Notes: a model not told the origin generated them from the letters alone. 64,000 nt of DNA from Basidiobolus meristosporus CBS 931.73 (GCA_002104905.1 MCFE01000169.1:1-64000); one strand, 5' to 3'; counted from the first letter of the stretch, positions 1-11,181 are shown. Numbers and translations are program-made.

Positions 1-240
1 AGTGCCATAATCTACATAGCATGGCTTAGACAATGGGATAATTGATGATATAGATAGCTATTTGCTGATGAATTTGAATGTTGTTAATTTATCAGTTAGC
101 TCTCAATCATTGTGCTAAATAATGTTTTGCAATCAAAACTTGTTGTGTCTCTTTTTTGGTGAGCTCGGGCTATCTCATTTAGTCTCATCAAGCCAACAAA
201 GACTTTATTTACTCATTCCGCTGGCTTGACTACTGTACGA

Positions 241-404
241 TTAAGATGGACATTCCTTCCCTGGGATACGGATGGTACTGCCAGCATATAGTTTATCTAC
301 GTTCTCAATGTGATTCAGGTCTTTAAGTACCTTTACGATGGTCCCATAGTCCAATGCGATCTGGCTGAGCGTATCGCCATATCTTATAATATATTCAATG
401 GTCT
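241..404 (-). CDS. LysM domain, terminal exon of a probable chitin/peptidoglycan-binding protein (partial)
   Basis: Reading the minus strand gives about 55 codons ending in TAA (241-243) that form one complete LysM domain: YIIRYGDTLSQIALDYGT, then an Asn-containing middle stretch, then LYAGSTIRIPGKECPS and stop. The GDTLSQIA, central N..N and L.AG..IRIP positions are the hallmark LysM residues. LysM domains bind N-acetylglucosamine polymers. No ATG precedes the domain; the frame is closed by TAA at 430-432, but an acceptor-like ACAATAG sits just before the domain, so I infer a last exon. The Cys just before the stop (ECPS) fits a secreted protein. No signal-peptide exon was recognised upstream, so it may be a gene fragment. 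Confidence 0.68.
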
Positions 405-570
405 CTATTGTGAAGCGTGTTTCCGTTTTTTATTGAATATTTAATGGGCAGCGTATTTAGGTGCTGCTTATTTATATCAATTTTCTTATGCGCAAGCCAA
501 AAGTAAAGGACTTGGTCGCTTGAGTGACTGGTACAAGTGCAGGTTGAGTCACCTGGAATGTAGCTTTATG

Positions 571-700
571 CTACTCGTACTGATAAGTGCAAACATCACA
601 ACATTGGGCTACATCCATAGGCTGTGTATATACCGCCTGACGGCCATTAACATGCTGGGTACTGAGACAACGCTTGGAGTGACAACGGCAGACACAGGCA
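571..700 (-). CDS. Cys-rich exon-like open frame, unassigned
   Basis: After an acceptor-like TTTATTACAG, 42 codons run to TAG at 571-573 and contain seven cysteines: a cluster ACVCRCHSKRC at the start and QCCDVC near the end. The overlapping frame (start about 749 on the minus strand) reads MMVQVMVRLLSILSYLL, like a signal peptide, but is offset by one base, so this may be a frameshifted small secreted protein or a spliced gene. I do not recognise the family. It lies next to the LysM exon on the same strand, but a shared transcript is speculation. Confidence 0.25.
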
Positions 701-1229
701 CTGTAATAAATATGACAATATACTGAGTAAGCGAACCATGACCTGTACCATCATATATAGTAAATAATACCCAGTTCTACGTCTTTCAACAATAGATGAC
801 CTAATTACTGCCTTCATTGGGAGATTAGCTGGCACTAACTCCTAATACATACCTCTTATGTTGGCTAGTCTGAGTGGATGGTCATCAGTAGCCGCTACAA
901 CAAAGTGACTCTAACAGCTTACTCTGTTACAATTTTTACGAAAATCCTGGGATTTATGTTTTGTGTAAGCTTAAACATAGAGTTAAAGATTTCGATTTGA
1001 ATGCTAGAAACTGTAATTGTGAATAACCAGGTATGCCATTTTGCAATTAAAATTTCAAGCGTTTCTTGTACGTTTATTTTTTTTTGCACATTTTATTGCT
1101 TGCCAATTTTCAATGCGTAATTGTAGCGATACAGACTCTTATTTTGATTCGATTTTTGAATATCAAGTTGTCAGAACGCGCAATCTGTCCTCGCCAGGCT
1201 GTTGGAATAAATAACAGGCAAGTTCATCA

Positions 1230-1640
1230 TTTGAGTAGCTCCTATGATCCCGAAAGACCGATCGGCCACTGCTCACACTTCCCTTTGTGGACAGTGCACT
1301 GTATCTCATCTACCAACTTGGTACTAGTGTCATTGTTGGGAAACAAAGACTGGGAATGTACTACAGTACGGTCGTAATGATACCCAATTGCAGATGCGCC
1401 TTTTTATAGGAAAATAATGAGAAAACTTTTCTCTCATTTTGTGATCAAATCCCACAAGATTGTAAGAGATGAAAAAAACTGCATTATATATACTGCACTG
1501 CACTTTTCTGACTCAACTACGTAAGAGCAGTGCCATTCCTGAGTGAACGCTTTAAGCCCTTGCTTGTGAAGTCGTAGTATGTGTCGTTTCCCGTCCCTCA
1601 CATGTATGACGCAATTGTATGTGCACATAACCATCATTGC
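1230..1640 (-). other. Conserved non-coding block N, copy 1
   Basis: This is the minus-strand copy of a block seen at 8340, 16690, 24745 and 29215. It keeps the AAGC-AAGG-GCTT hairpin core, the invariant CAGGAATGGCAC, CTTACGTAG, TATAGTACATTCCCAG and the GATCGGTC..GGGA palindromic stretch. Reading frames across it are not kept between copies, so it is more likely a regulatory region or an RNA than a protein gene. Confidence 0.5.
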
Positions 1641-2021
1641 AACGTTTCTTGTATAGTCCGATGGTCCAGTCAATACATAAATATTAAACATGGTTTGCAC
1701 TAAGGCTTATGGACATCCATGAGCAGGAGTCCCGCAATGCAGTAGTTAATACACACTACTAGTAGAATTTACCTTTAGGACTCATTGTTTCTCTATTGTT
1801 GCCAAACAAATGTGGAGTGCCCCTTGAAACATCGCTCTGTATTGTATTTCCTTGTCACATGTCAAATCTGTTTTGGACTGGTACACTATACCTACTGTAT
1901 ATTGATAGTCTATGAGCCTTTGGGAGTATGCTTGTCAAGCAAATAGCTTTGCCTACTCAATATTCTCTTCTTGGGTGTATTGATTTATATGTTAGGCGCA
2001 ATTTTCAGCACACTGAGTGTA

Positions 2022-2489
2022 CTAAGCATCTTGTTCTGGGCAATCTTCTTTGCATTTCGTCTCTGTTACTGGGGTTGTGACTTGGGTGGGCGGCATCAGA
2101 ACATATGGGTATGAATAATTATTGTCCGAGTGTTCCTCTCCCTTCTGCTTGGTATATTCAAATGCGTAGGCCCCACTCTCCAGCACGGGACCAGCACCTG
2201 CTTGATACTTAGCCTTTGTTTCTATTGGCATTAGCAATGTTTGGGCCATCATGCTTTCTGGTTACGGTGGTGAGTGCCTGGTGCAATAGCGGGGATTGAA
2301 TAATCGACGTCTTAACGGCAGGCAAAACTTGAACATTTTTGTGGGAATCCTTTGCATACTGTGCATATGGTGAGCTGCGAAAATGGACCTTATCTATACT
2401 CGCGAGTGCTTGGAAAAGAGCAACTGATTGGGGCAGCAACAGCAACTCGCAGAAAGGCCTAGAATCACTGATATAATAATAAAGTGCAT
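2022..2489 (-). pseudogene. Family A secreted protein, frameshifted pseudogene
   Basis: From an ATG at 2489 the frame starts MHFIII.VILGL, aligned with the family A signal peptide. It then shifts. The rest is recognisable in two frames: APIxCS-like start, SSPYAQYAKD, QSPLLHQALTTVTRKHD, NIANAN, then KYQAGAGPVLE, YTKQKGEEHSDN, PYVLMPPTQ and CKEDCPEQ before TAG at 2022. At least two frameshifts break it. It is the inverted partner of the copy at 7456. Confidence 0.8.
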
Positions 2490-3036
2490 GTTGAAGTTCA
2501 GCTGAATAATGTGATGGTGATTAATTGGGCTGTTATATAGCACGGCGGGCTCCAGAATATGGTTTAGCTGATGTGAGCTGCTTACGGACTGTTTTATAAC
2601 TTATATCTGATTCTTCGTGACAGAGCAAGTCTTTAATCATACTCAAATCTTAAAGTACTACTCCAATGCCATTACATTCTTGTGGGCACGCTTCCAATCA
2701 TCATCTGAGTATCTACCATTCATCTCACGCAATTGTACCATCAATCTGACCACAGTTCCATTATGTTGTGGAACCTACCATTACCTAACCTTATATAATC
2801 TTTCCCTTTATATTATAGAACATACCATTACTGATCCTAGTATCTTCTTCCACTGAAATGCCTAACTTTAAAGTGGCAACAAGTGGTTATCTCACACTTC
2901 TTGTATTCTCCTCTAAGCACATGTACTGCTGGCTGAATGATGATCAAGGACTATTGCTACTTGGGCTGGTTGAGGGATTGACTAGTAACTTGCAACTGGT
3001 CAAACTGGTTTGAGCTGAAGAATGACCATCAATAAG
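2490..3036. other. No gene seen
   Basis: AT-rich spacer between a minus-strand and a plus-strand family A remnant. Short ORFs here have no recognisable content. Confidence 0.5.
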
Positions 3037-3272
3037 TGTTCATCACTAATACCAGAAAAGACAACAATCTGAGCACTGCTGATGCCAGCAGTGATAAAGG
3101 TTTCATTGTGAAGTATCAAGCAGACCCCAGTTACGAAGCAGAGGGCACAGCCAGCACATCAGAATACGCCAAGCAGAAAGAAGCTAAGCACTTGGACAAC
3201 AGCTCTTCAAATCCCTATGTTTATATGCAATGCGTAGAAGACTGTCCAGAGTGAAATGTTCAATACAATTAA
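3037..3272 (+). pseudogene. Family A secreted protein, 5'-truncated pseudogene
   Basis: Begins inside the conserved core (TRKDNNLSTADASSDKGF), continues VKYQADPSYEAEGTAS, SEYAKQKEA, PYVYMQ and CVEDCPE, then a TGA at 3252-3254 replaces the Gln codon before the normal NVQYN ending and TAA at 3270. Signal peptide and N-terminal cysteines are gone. The downstream AATAAA-containing 3' region (about 3337) and the half tRNA-Leu at 3668 match the sequence after the intact gene at 14857, so the whole unit was duplicated. Confidence 0.85.
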
Positions 3273-3667
3273 TGCAGTGACAATGCTGAAAATGTAGGCG
3301 GCCATCGCCACACTATTATTGAAAATGTTCAATCAATAAAATTCAAATGACATTCTTATATTGGTTGTTACTATTGATTAGCTTTAACTGTGTTTCCAGC
3401 GCTTTTTACTGATTCACACTTGTACCATTATTAGAACTGCGAGCTTTAGAACTAGATATAGGATTACGTACTAAAATACTAACCCTCAGTGTTTAGTAAT
3501 GCTGCCCTCCACCGAAAAGTAAGATATTTTGACTACATAGTAATATCCGGTAGTGTTACACAAATATTCGAGATTGTCAGACTGCTCCGTGACTGTTAGC
3601 ATTGTGATATTTCCTCTTAAGGCTGCTGCAATCATTTTTGTGCAAGCTTTAGGAACATAATAAAAGT
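3273..3667 (+). repeat. Duplicated 3' flank of the 14857 family A gene
   Basis: Matches 15355-15720 with small differences, including ATTCAAATGACATTCTTATA and GCTGCCCTCCACCGAAAAG. No gene inside. Confidence 0.7.
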
Positions 3668-3718
3668 GAAGAGACTGCGACCTGAACGCAGCGCCTTAGA
3701 CCACTCGGCCACCTCACC
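3668..3718 (-). pseudogene. tRNA-Leu(CAG) 5'-half pseudogene
   Basis: Reads on the minus strand as GGTGAGGTGGCCGAGTGG, the D arm and an anticodon arm CTGCG-TTCAGGT-CGCAG, identical to the complete gene at 15725-15806. The T arm and 3' acceptor strand are missing: sequence jumps to unrelated bases where the variable arm should continue. It cannot fold as a tRNA. Confidence 0.85.
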
Positions 3719-3900
3719 AGCTTACTTTTGCCAACAGGCAAGGTGCCACTCGATGCCAAGTGACATCAACACATACAAAGATGGAAAAAAGGGACAAATC
3801 ACAGTAAGGTGTAAATATAATATATTTATATAATATATAAATACCCATCAAGAAGTTAGTGAGTGAAGATCTTGTTAGTTGTCCGTGTCCAAAACATTTG

Positions 3901-3945
3901 CGAGGCGTATGGGACTCGAACCCACAATCCCGGATTCAAATCCTC
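3901..3945 (-). pseudogene. tRNA-like 3' half (T arm and acceptor strand)
   Basis: The minus strand contains GTGGGTTCGAGTCCCAT, a good T arm, followed by ACGCCTCG as a possible acceptor strand. A stretch GGATTTGAATCC lies upstream, but no matching 5' half (GAGGCGT...) was found in the next 100 bases. Probably a tRNA fragment. Confidence 0.45.
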
Positions 3946-6110
3946 TTTTGTTACAATACTCAGTCAGCTTTGGCCAGCGAAGTAATCTGGCAATGTTTAA
4001 GCAACCTCACACCAATTAACACAAATATAATCCCTTTTCTTGTGCGCTACATACTTATATTTGAACAACAGAACGATTCTTGCACTTTACCCTATCTCTG
4101 ATTACTCATATAATGTTACACGATTGGTGAGTTCTGAATTCAGAAAACCGATCACAAGAAAATTAATTCCGAGTTTACCAGAAGTCAAGGTACAATACCT
4201 TAGTTCCTCTTACGTGTTTACCTTGACTTTTGTTAACTATTCCACATCTGCTTCTTACGCATTGTCAAGTTCATATTGCTCACACAGGTGATTCTTATCA
4301 AGCTGATATTGTGTATACAGGTGACCAGAACAGGAACAGTGTGACCTGATTAATAAGAAAATGAAGTGGAAGGCATGGCTTTAAGTGATTAATATTAGCT
4401 TGGCTTGCAATATGTAAAGTTTGAGACAAATAGGATAAACATGGGGGATTTATTATTGTAGTTGACATTATAAGCTCTAGGCTTCTTGTGGACAGCTTAA
4501 TTTAGCAGTCTGTGCCTAACAAGTACAGCAACAGAGGGACATCTATCAGCATCAAATGTAAGAAATGATCACTCATAGTCAAGTTAGTCTTTGGTACTTT
4601 TATCTCTGGTTCACTCCAAACTTGGTCTATATGGTAGCTCATCATAACTATTTCTAGTTTCTATGATATGGTCTTAATCTAATATGCTGTCTAATGTCTC
4701 ACTAACTCACTGTGATATTTTTTCTCCTCACTTACCCTATGAAAAATTTCAAAGTTGTAGCTCATCTGATATTCAGCCAGCATTCAGGTAGTATTCTAGT
4801 GGTATATTACTGGTATTCAGCTGGTGCTTTTCCTTCAAGTATTTATTTGCAATTTCTGATGGAAGTAGTGAGCAGCTGACTACCAAATCTGGTATGAATA
4901 ATATATGTCCTAATCTCCTCCTGGATTATATGTCTATTTGTCTGCCCAGCCATCAGTACCTAAATAATGAGAGTGGTCAATTATGAGAAAGTTGGAGTTC
5001 AGCTGATATTGTGATGGTATCCCACTGGCCTTTTCTTAATTTTTGTTGTTAGAGTCATTGCAAGTCAGGCTTCTAAACATTAAGTATAGCATAGGGCTTG
5101 TTCTACTGAGCTATTCACCATAGTTTGGGGCAGAGTTCACAAGTTTGTTATCAGAGCAATAGGCTAGTGTCATATTCAGGGAATGATGCCTTTAAACCAG
5201 TGATATCCTATGAAACTTCACTCTCAAACATACTTTGGTACCCTGTGGCACTATAATCAGCCCCAGCATTGGAACAAGCTCACTAAACTCTCTCTGCATT
5301 AGATCAGGTTAGCCAAAGGCCTCCAAGTGTGTACATATACTGCAATCCACTCATTAGAGTCCCCCAGGCTGTGAGCTCTATTGATCCTGCATGGAGTATA
5401 TTGCTGGAGATTCTACATCAAGTTAAACCTAAGACCAATAGCAGTTTGAGCAGTACAACATATCATTGAATAGCAGACTTGACTTCCATAAGATGTTCAG
5501 CTGGTATTTGCTGGTTATCCTATGATCTTTGGCTGCTCTTCTGTTAACACTTTTCGTCATATTCTCAAGTGAGAGAATTTTCAGAGTCAGTGAGCTGATT
5601 TTTTCCATGTTTAGGAGGAAGATTTCTCAGGTAATACACCTTCTGGGACCAGTGTCTACTTGGCCTCAAGAAGGCTAGCAGGGACTTGTCAAGTCATTGA
5701 TTATACCAAATCAATCTAAACCTTTTGCGCACAACAATAGTTTTTTAATAAAGCTCTTGATGATCCATTGGCATTGCTGATATGAATGCTAGGAGTAGGG
5801 TAGTGAAGATAGTTCCTGGGAACTTCTGGTCTAAAAGGCTTGGCTTCATCACCTTAACTTTCAAAGTCGATCCCGGTGAAGTGACTTTGTGAGCACTGCC
5901 TATGCAGTGTCTTTACATCCACGAGAATACTGAATTTTAAAAATTAATCCCGGTGGAGGAGTGAAGAAGCAGACTGCTGGTCTATATAGCTTAGCTTCAT
6001 CACCCGTACTTTCAATGCCGCCTACCAAAGCAAGAGTGAACTAGCCCTAAGACCCTAACCAGAGATTAGGACTTCAATCTTACTACCTTGAATGAGGTTG
6101 ATATCTCTAT
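3946..6110. other. CpG-poor spacer, no gene seen
   Basis: From about 4321 to 5520 I find no CG dinucleotide by eye, in contrast to the flanks. It contains one copy of dispersed repeat D (4735-4920). No coding sequence is recognisable. Confidence 0.55.
4735..4920 (+). repeat. Dispersed repeat D, copy 1
   Basis: Pattern CCTATGAAAAATTTCAAA, then CAGC.GGCATTCAG, and ending in a TTGGTATGAG-like stretch. Related copies occur at 18450-18640 and 22055-22240, and an inverted one near 17765-17920. Nature unknown. Confidence 0.45.
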
Positions 6111-6163
6111 TTCAGGAGGACACATCGTTTGTGCCGCATAAACCGATGTTGTAGAGAGAAGGT

Positions 6164-6793
6164 ATGAATGGCAGTCTTGTATTCGAAGACTTGCACGAGG
6201 CAAAGAGTGAGGCGCATAACCTAAGCAATTGGATGTCAAACACCTGCCACCTCGTAGTCTCTATAGGGAAGCATACAACCACTACCGTACCCCTCGTGCC
6301 CGTCACCCTCGCAGCACAAACGAGGATGTCTTCAGAGGTATGGCTAAGCCAGTGCAATTCTCCGTCTTCAACTATATGCGTAAACTTGGTTTCCTATGTT
6401 GACTCTCATCACAGTTGCCATAACCATCCACACCATTGCCATTGCCTACTCCCACCGTTGCTACAGTATTCATTCCCAGAAACGTTACCACAATTAAGCT
6501 TGACAATATTTGTATCCATTGCATGTATTCGTTACGTCTCATGCGCTACCATGTTATTAGCTAAATCTAAGAGGAGTAGTAAGATTTGAGGGGCGGACAC
6601 TTTCATCGAAGTTGTTGACTGTCTACGCGATATTCTGTGTAGCATTTCCAGTTTTCAATCATCCAAAGGTTGTATTGTCCTACTCGAACCGGCTACTCCC
6701 TCCGATCTACTCGTTGAGCATAGAGGAGAATACGTGTTCATTTACCTTTTATTCACCACTGTGACGAGAAAATATGGCAAAAGTTACAAATGA
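6164..6793 (+). pseudogene. Unassigned ORF interrupted by one in-frame TGA
   Basis: An ATG-started frame of 141 codons ends with TGA at 6587-6589 and continues in the same frame for 67 more codons to TGA at 6791. The second part (DTFIEVVDCLRDILCSI, LLEPATPSDLLVEHRGEY, FTTVTRKYGK) reads like real protein; the first part is rich in His/Cys/Ser and less convincing. The tail FTTVTRK is identical to the core motif of family A proteins, which may be chance or a remote relic. The stretch is CpG-rich between CpG-free flanks. An alternative is an exon starting after TTTGAG at about 6590. Function unknown. Confidence 0.25.
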
Positions 6794-7455
6794 CTACGTC
6801 CCATCAGAGTAAAGCCAGTGGTAGCGTAATGTGTACATTGCGTTTCAAGGGTAGTTTTGTTGTTTACTAGGATTTATTATCTGTAAGGTGCATAAGACAG
6901 AACATACTCTCACTCATTTGACCGTTACTTTCCAATCTTCTTGAGCAACAGTAATGTAGAAAGTACGATTTCCTTGTCTAATAGCGTCATCCACCTGATT
7001 GTAAGATGCCTTTCCGTAGGTATTTGAAAACTTTTATAGAGTAGCCAGGAACACGAACCAGGCGGTCTCCGGATCCAAGAACGTAATTAATAATGAAATT
7101 CTGCAACCATTGTGGGAAAAGCGCAAAAGGCGTGAATGCGGATACTGATGAAAATTGCTATGGCAATTCTCTCTCTCCCCTTTGGCTCTAAACATACGTT
7201 AAGAAACTCCAAGACCATGCCGACATTTGAAGAGCTCAACAAGGACGTGATCAACTACTGTGTACATCAGCTTTACAAACAAGCTATCCCTATGGAAAAT
7301 TGAAAATATAAGAAACTATGGGCATATAGTGTGAGTAATGACCTGATTAGTCAACGAAAGCTAAGATATACAATATATAATAGCAATTTTCCCAGCTTAA
7401 CCATATTATATGCTATGTACCAGCCCACGAATACATTATCCAGCTGTTTCGACAC
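6794..7455 (+). other. Spacer with a possible zinc-ribbon-like mini-ORF
   Basis: At 7093-7191 an ATG opens 32 codons starting MKFCNHCGKSAKG with a CxxC pair, like the first half of a zinc ribbon, but no second CxxC follows before the stop. A second short ORF begins at 7217 (MPTFEELNKDVINYC). Neither is supported beyond its own sequence. Confidence 0.2.
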
Positions 7456-7932
7456 ATGCCCTTTATTACCGTAGCAGTAATTCTAGGCCTTGTTACGAAT
7501 CAAGTTGCCGTTGCTGCCCCAATCGGCTGCTCTTCTCCATGCACTCGCGAGTGTAGAAGGGTTCATTATCGCAGCTTATCATGTGTACAGTATGTGAACG
7601 ATTTCTACCAAAACGCTCGAGCTTTGACTGTCGTTAAGACGTCGAATATTCAATCCCCGTTATTGCGCCAGGTTTTCACTACCGTGACCAGAAACCACGA
7701 TAACCTGAACATTGCTAATGCCAGCAGCAATAAAGGCCTCAATGTCAAGTATCAAGCCGGACCCAGTCTCGAACTGTAGGGCGGGGCCAACGCACTGGAA
7801 TACGCGAAGCAAAAGGGAATGAAACACCCGGACAATAGCTCTGCATATCCCTACGTTCTGATGTAGTCCACCCAAGATATACAATACACAACCTCTGTAG
7901 CAGAGACAGAACAAAACGTTCAATACAATTAG
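7456..7932 (+). pseudogene. Family A secreted protein, pseudogene with two nonsense codons
   Basis: ATG at 7456 gives MPFITVAVILGLVTNQVAVA (signal peptide), then APIGCSSPCTRECRRVHYRS and the core QSPLLRQVFTTVTRNHDN. TAG at 7777-7779 stops it, a second TAG lies at 7864-7866, and the stretch coding the last Cys pair is deleted, but the frame otherwise runs to the normal QYN and TAG at 7930. The two stops sit where the intact gene at 14857 has sense codons. A TATA box is poor (TATGTAC at about 7414), unlike the working copies. Confidence 0.85.
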
Positions 7933-9045
7933 TATGCTGACAATTGCGCTTAATAGATAAAGCAATCTAAACTGAGGATATTGAGTAGGCAAAACAAATA
8001 AGCATTCTTTGCACGACTACCCTACCCTCACAGCCGAATAGACTATCAATCCATGGCAGACACAGTGCACCGGTCCAAAAAAATCGACATACGACGAAAC
8101 TCACATCGACAGAAACCAAAGGAATAGGAGCACTCCACATTTGGGCGGTGGCAAGATGAACTAACGATAGAGAAGTTCGAGCAGCTTTGTGTATCAACTA
8201 CCGCATTTGAAGATACTTTGGGATGTCAGTAAGCTCTTGTGAGCGCCATGGTTAATGTTCATGTACTTACTCCATCGAACTGTAAAATGTTGTATCGATA
8301 TTGGGAGTTAAATTGCCGTTTAAGTCAATGTACCATTGTGTTATCCGTGAGACGCAAAATGACTCATACTACGGTTTCTCAAGCAAGGGCTTGAAGCGTG
8401 CACACAGGAATGGCACTTTTCTTACGTAGTAGGTTATTTCATAGTCAATTAGTCTAGTCCGGAGTAGTATATATATTACTGTTATTTTCGTCGATTTCAA
8501 TATTATGGGATTTGGCCACGAAATGAGTGAAAATTTTTATCCATTTTTCTTCTATAAATAGGGAGCATCTGTCGTTTGGTATCGTTACGACTGTACTTTA
8601 CAGGATTATGTATATAGTACATTCCCAGTCTTTGTTTCCCAACAAAGACACTAAAGATGACATGTAGTGCGCTGTCCGTAAAGGGAAGTGTGAACAGTGG
8701 CCGATCGGTCTTTTGGGACCTTAGGACCTGTTCAGTTGCGGTCTGCACATTCTGACAGGTTGTTGTTAACCAAATATCATTCAAAAATCAAATCAAAATA
8801 CCAATCTCTCTCGCTACATATTCATATTGAAAATCAGCAAGCAAAGAAAAGAAAAATACTTAAAATTTTGTTTGCAAAATGACATACTTGTTTGATTACG
8901 ATTGCAGCTTTCTGATCATTAAAATCAAATTCATAACTGAATGTTTAAGCAGGTACACAACTTTGCATAAAAGTAGGAAAAGAGTAAGTCGGTAGTCGAA
9001 CTTTATTGTAGCGGCTACTGGTGACCATCCACTCAGACTTGCCAA
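7899..9045 (+). repeat. Block alpha, copy 2 (downstream part)
   Basis: Starts within the end of the pseudogene above and runs to the GCGGCTACTGGTGACCATCC stretch. It matches 16316-17260 in the same orientation and 851-2024 in inverse orientation. Confidence 0.7.
8340..8760 (+). other. Conserved non-coding block N, copy 2
   Basis: Contains ATGACTCATACTACG (a TGACTCA AP-1/Gcn4-type site), a perfect hairpin TCAAGC-AAGG-GCTTGA at 8379-8394, CACACAGGAATGGCAC, CTTACGTAG, TATAGTACATTCCCAG and CCGATCGGTC. All these blocks recur in four other copies. Confidence 0.5.
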
Positions 9046-10951
9046 CCTCTGACTGCTCCAGTGCGCTTGGTTTTCGTTGCTCTGTTGCCAGCCTCACGCG
9101 TTCCCCAAGTCTTTAATAACCTTGCCATCTCACAATTACTTGAAGATGCCAATGTCAACACTAGGCTCCAGAGGACAACGCCCTCGACATGGATCGAAAT
9201 CATCAGCAGGGACCCACTACTCAAGCCTCCACCCAACCAGTTCTCCAGAAGCTTGAGCTACAGATAGACGCCACTCTACCCAACTGCTCACTTTTTCCAA
9301 AATCCAAATTTAGCAAAAGATAGAATGAAGGGGCTAAGAGTTATGGGATTGAGATTATTTATTACAATGCTTTAATATTCATTACCATCGCTTTAAGTTA
9401 CCTTTACTGTTCCTTAGTAGACCCATACCACACTCACATACCTCAGAAATGACTGTATGGTGACACTCCTGCGTAATGATTTCGGGCAATAGCTATCTGT
9501 GCTGGGGCATAGGGCCAGTGGGGGGGGTACAGAGAGGCATTGTAATCATCAATCTATTTATCTCGCTTCTAGCTCGATCCCCTAGTACCACAGACACTGT
9601 TTCAAAGGTGAAGTCCTTACTCCGGTAAGTCAGGTCCAAAAGCGTACGTGTTCTCTTAAAATATGCCTTGCATTGTTGTATACTACACTCACATCTCAGT
9701 AACCATGGTCTATGGGTAGACAAATGCGCCAAAGAAAACGCTCAATCCGGAAGAAGAGTGTTTGACACGGTTATTCTGGAGATTGCCGACTTGATTCCCC
9801 GTAGCTCATCTTACAATGGAAAGTGTGGAGTTTGGCTGGTATACCAACGCATACACCGAAGTATTGAGGATGCATGGCTGTTATCGTACTTCTATTTCTC
9901 ATCCAAAAAGGCTTCATTGAAATGAATGAACAAACCTGCGGTGTTACACACTCAGTTTTCTTGCCACCAACGCAGTGAATGTAGCCTCGATTCGGGTCTA
10001 TCATCTCAGCCCACCACTATGCCAAGACTTAACCCGCTCTAGAGACATGAACAACTTGAATGGATTGATGGCCTAACCGAATATTTTGTTGTCAAGGACA
10101 ATGAACAGCACTTATTGATTCATTAAATGGCACTTTGCTCATTTCACCAGTACTCTTGGTTCAACTCTAAGTAGGGCAATAGTGGGAATACCAATGCTAC
10201 CTAAAAGTCTAACAACGCACTTGTATGCACAAGCACATGTCGGGATATGAGGGAAAGAGGATCGGGCAGTTAGTGCCCAGATGGTAAATGTCTTAATCTT
10301 CAGTGTGTATTTCCATGGGTAAAGTCTTATCAATGTAAGCTGCGGATAAACTTCACCACTTTAATGAATGGAAAGTAGTAAGCTTCTTATCCACAAAGCC
10401 ATTGCATCCCACTTAGTCATATCTATATTTACTTGTATGTGGAATGACGAAAAATCAAAGAGTGTTACCTTCTCAGTCATACTAGAGTCCAACAAACACT
10501 TGCGTGTTACTGCAAATAGCGGCATCTAGATTTAAAAATCAAGATTCATCGGCTAAAAAGTGTTTATTGCAGACTATGTGCAACAATATTATATATCATT
10601 TATACTTTATAAGCGACAGTGTTACCTAGGACTTTGCATATCTCGATTGAATATCATTACCGCTTTAAGTCTCAAATGGTAGATTTGACTGTAATCAATG
10701 TATCCACACTCATTCCGTTGTCACAGACTGCTTAGCCACAACAGTCATGGAATGTACATGTTACAGTAAACGTAATTATCGAGATTGTCTATGCATCTTG
10801 AGGTCTTGATTTACTTTCCAGTTAGAGGCCAAAGATGCTTTATTGGTGTAGGACTACCACTACACAATAGCATGTCTGATGAGCAACCCGGTTCATGGAT
10901 TGCCAATTTGTTTTTGTGTATTAACATCATCTCAATGCTGCAGCTCTGTGG
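9046..10951. other. Spacer with exon-like fragments only
   Basis: CpG content is normal. Two stretches read like protein but lack a start or partner exons: an acceptor-like ACTAG at about 9162 followed by an open frame to TAG at about 9332 (includes MDRNHQQGPTTQAS), and a frame at 9700-9925 including GRRVFDTVILEIADLIP. I cannot assign either. No RNA gene seen. Confidence 0.25.
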
Positions 10952-11044
10952 AACTGGTTTACATTACCCAGGTAACCTTCTGAGCTGGTTTACATTACCC
11001 AGGTAACCTTCTGAGCTGGTTTACATTACCCAGGTAACCTTCTT
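10952..11044 (+). repeat. Tandem repeat, three copies of 31 bp
   Basis: The unit CTGGTTTACATTACCCAGG plus TAACCTTCTGAG starts at 10954, 10985 and 11016. Copies are essentially identical. Each contains the palindrome GGTAACC. The array ends about 140 bp before the defensin-like gene's ATG, so it could act in its promoter. Confidence 0.9.
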
Positions 11045-11181
11045 CTCTTGTACAACCATCCTTAGAGCTAGCCACAGCGACTATTGACAAAAGTATGTGC
11101 AACAATGGGGAAATGACGCCTGTATATTGCGCTTACCTTGCTGCTAGACATCATTCACACACTAAGCTCTCAATCAAAACA

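Larger units (their letters stand above)
851..2489 (-). repeat. Inverted copy of duplicated block alpha (decayed family A gene plus downstream region)
   Basis: The reverse complement of this stretch matches 7456-9045 and, in part, 16316-17260. Landmarks in the same order are the family A remnant, the stretch ending in GAGTAGGCAAAACAA-like sequence, the 'GGAATGGCAC' conserved block, the TATAGTACATTCCCAG motif, and a final stretch around 'GGCTACTG...CCATCCACTCAGACT'. The copy is on the opposite strand to the other two, so 0.85-9.05 kb is a large inverted duplication with a spacer of about 5 kb. Confidence 0.7.

Noticed and set aside
10952-11044. CRISPR array
   Set aside because: Direct tandem copies without spacers, in a eukaryotic setting.
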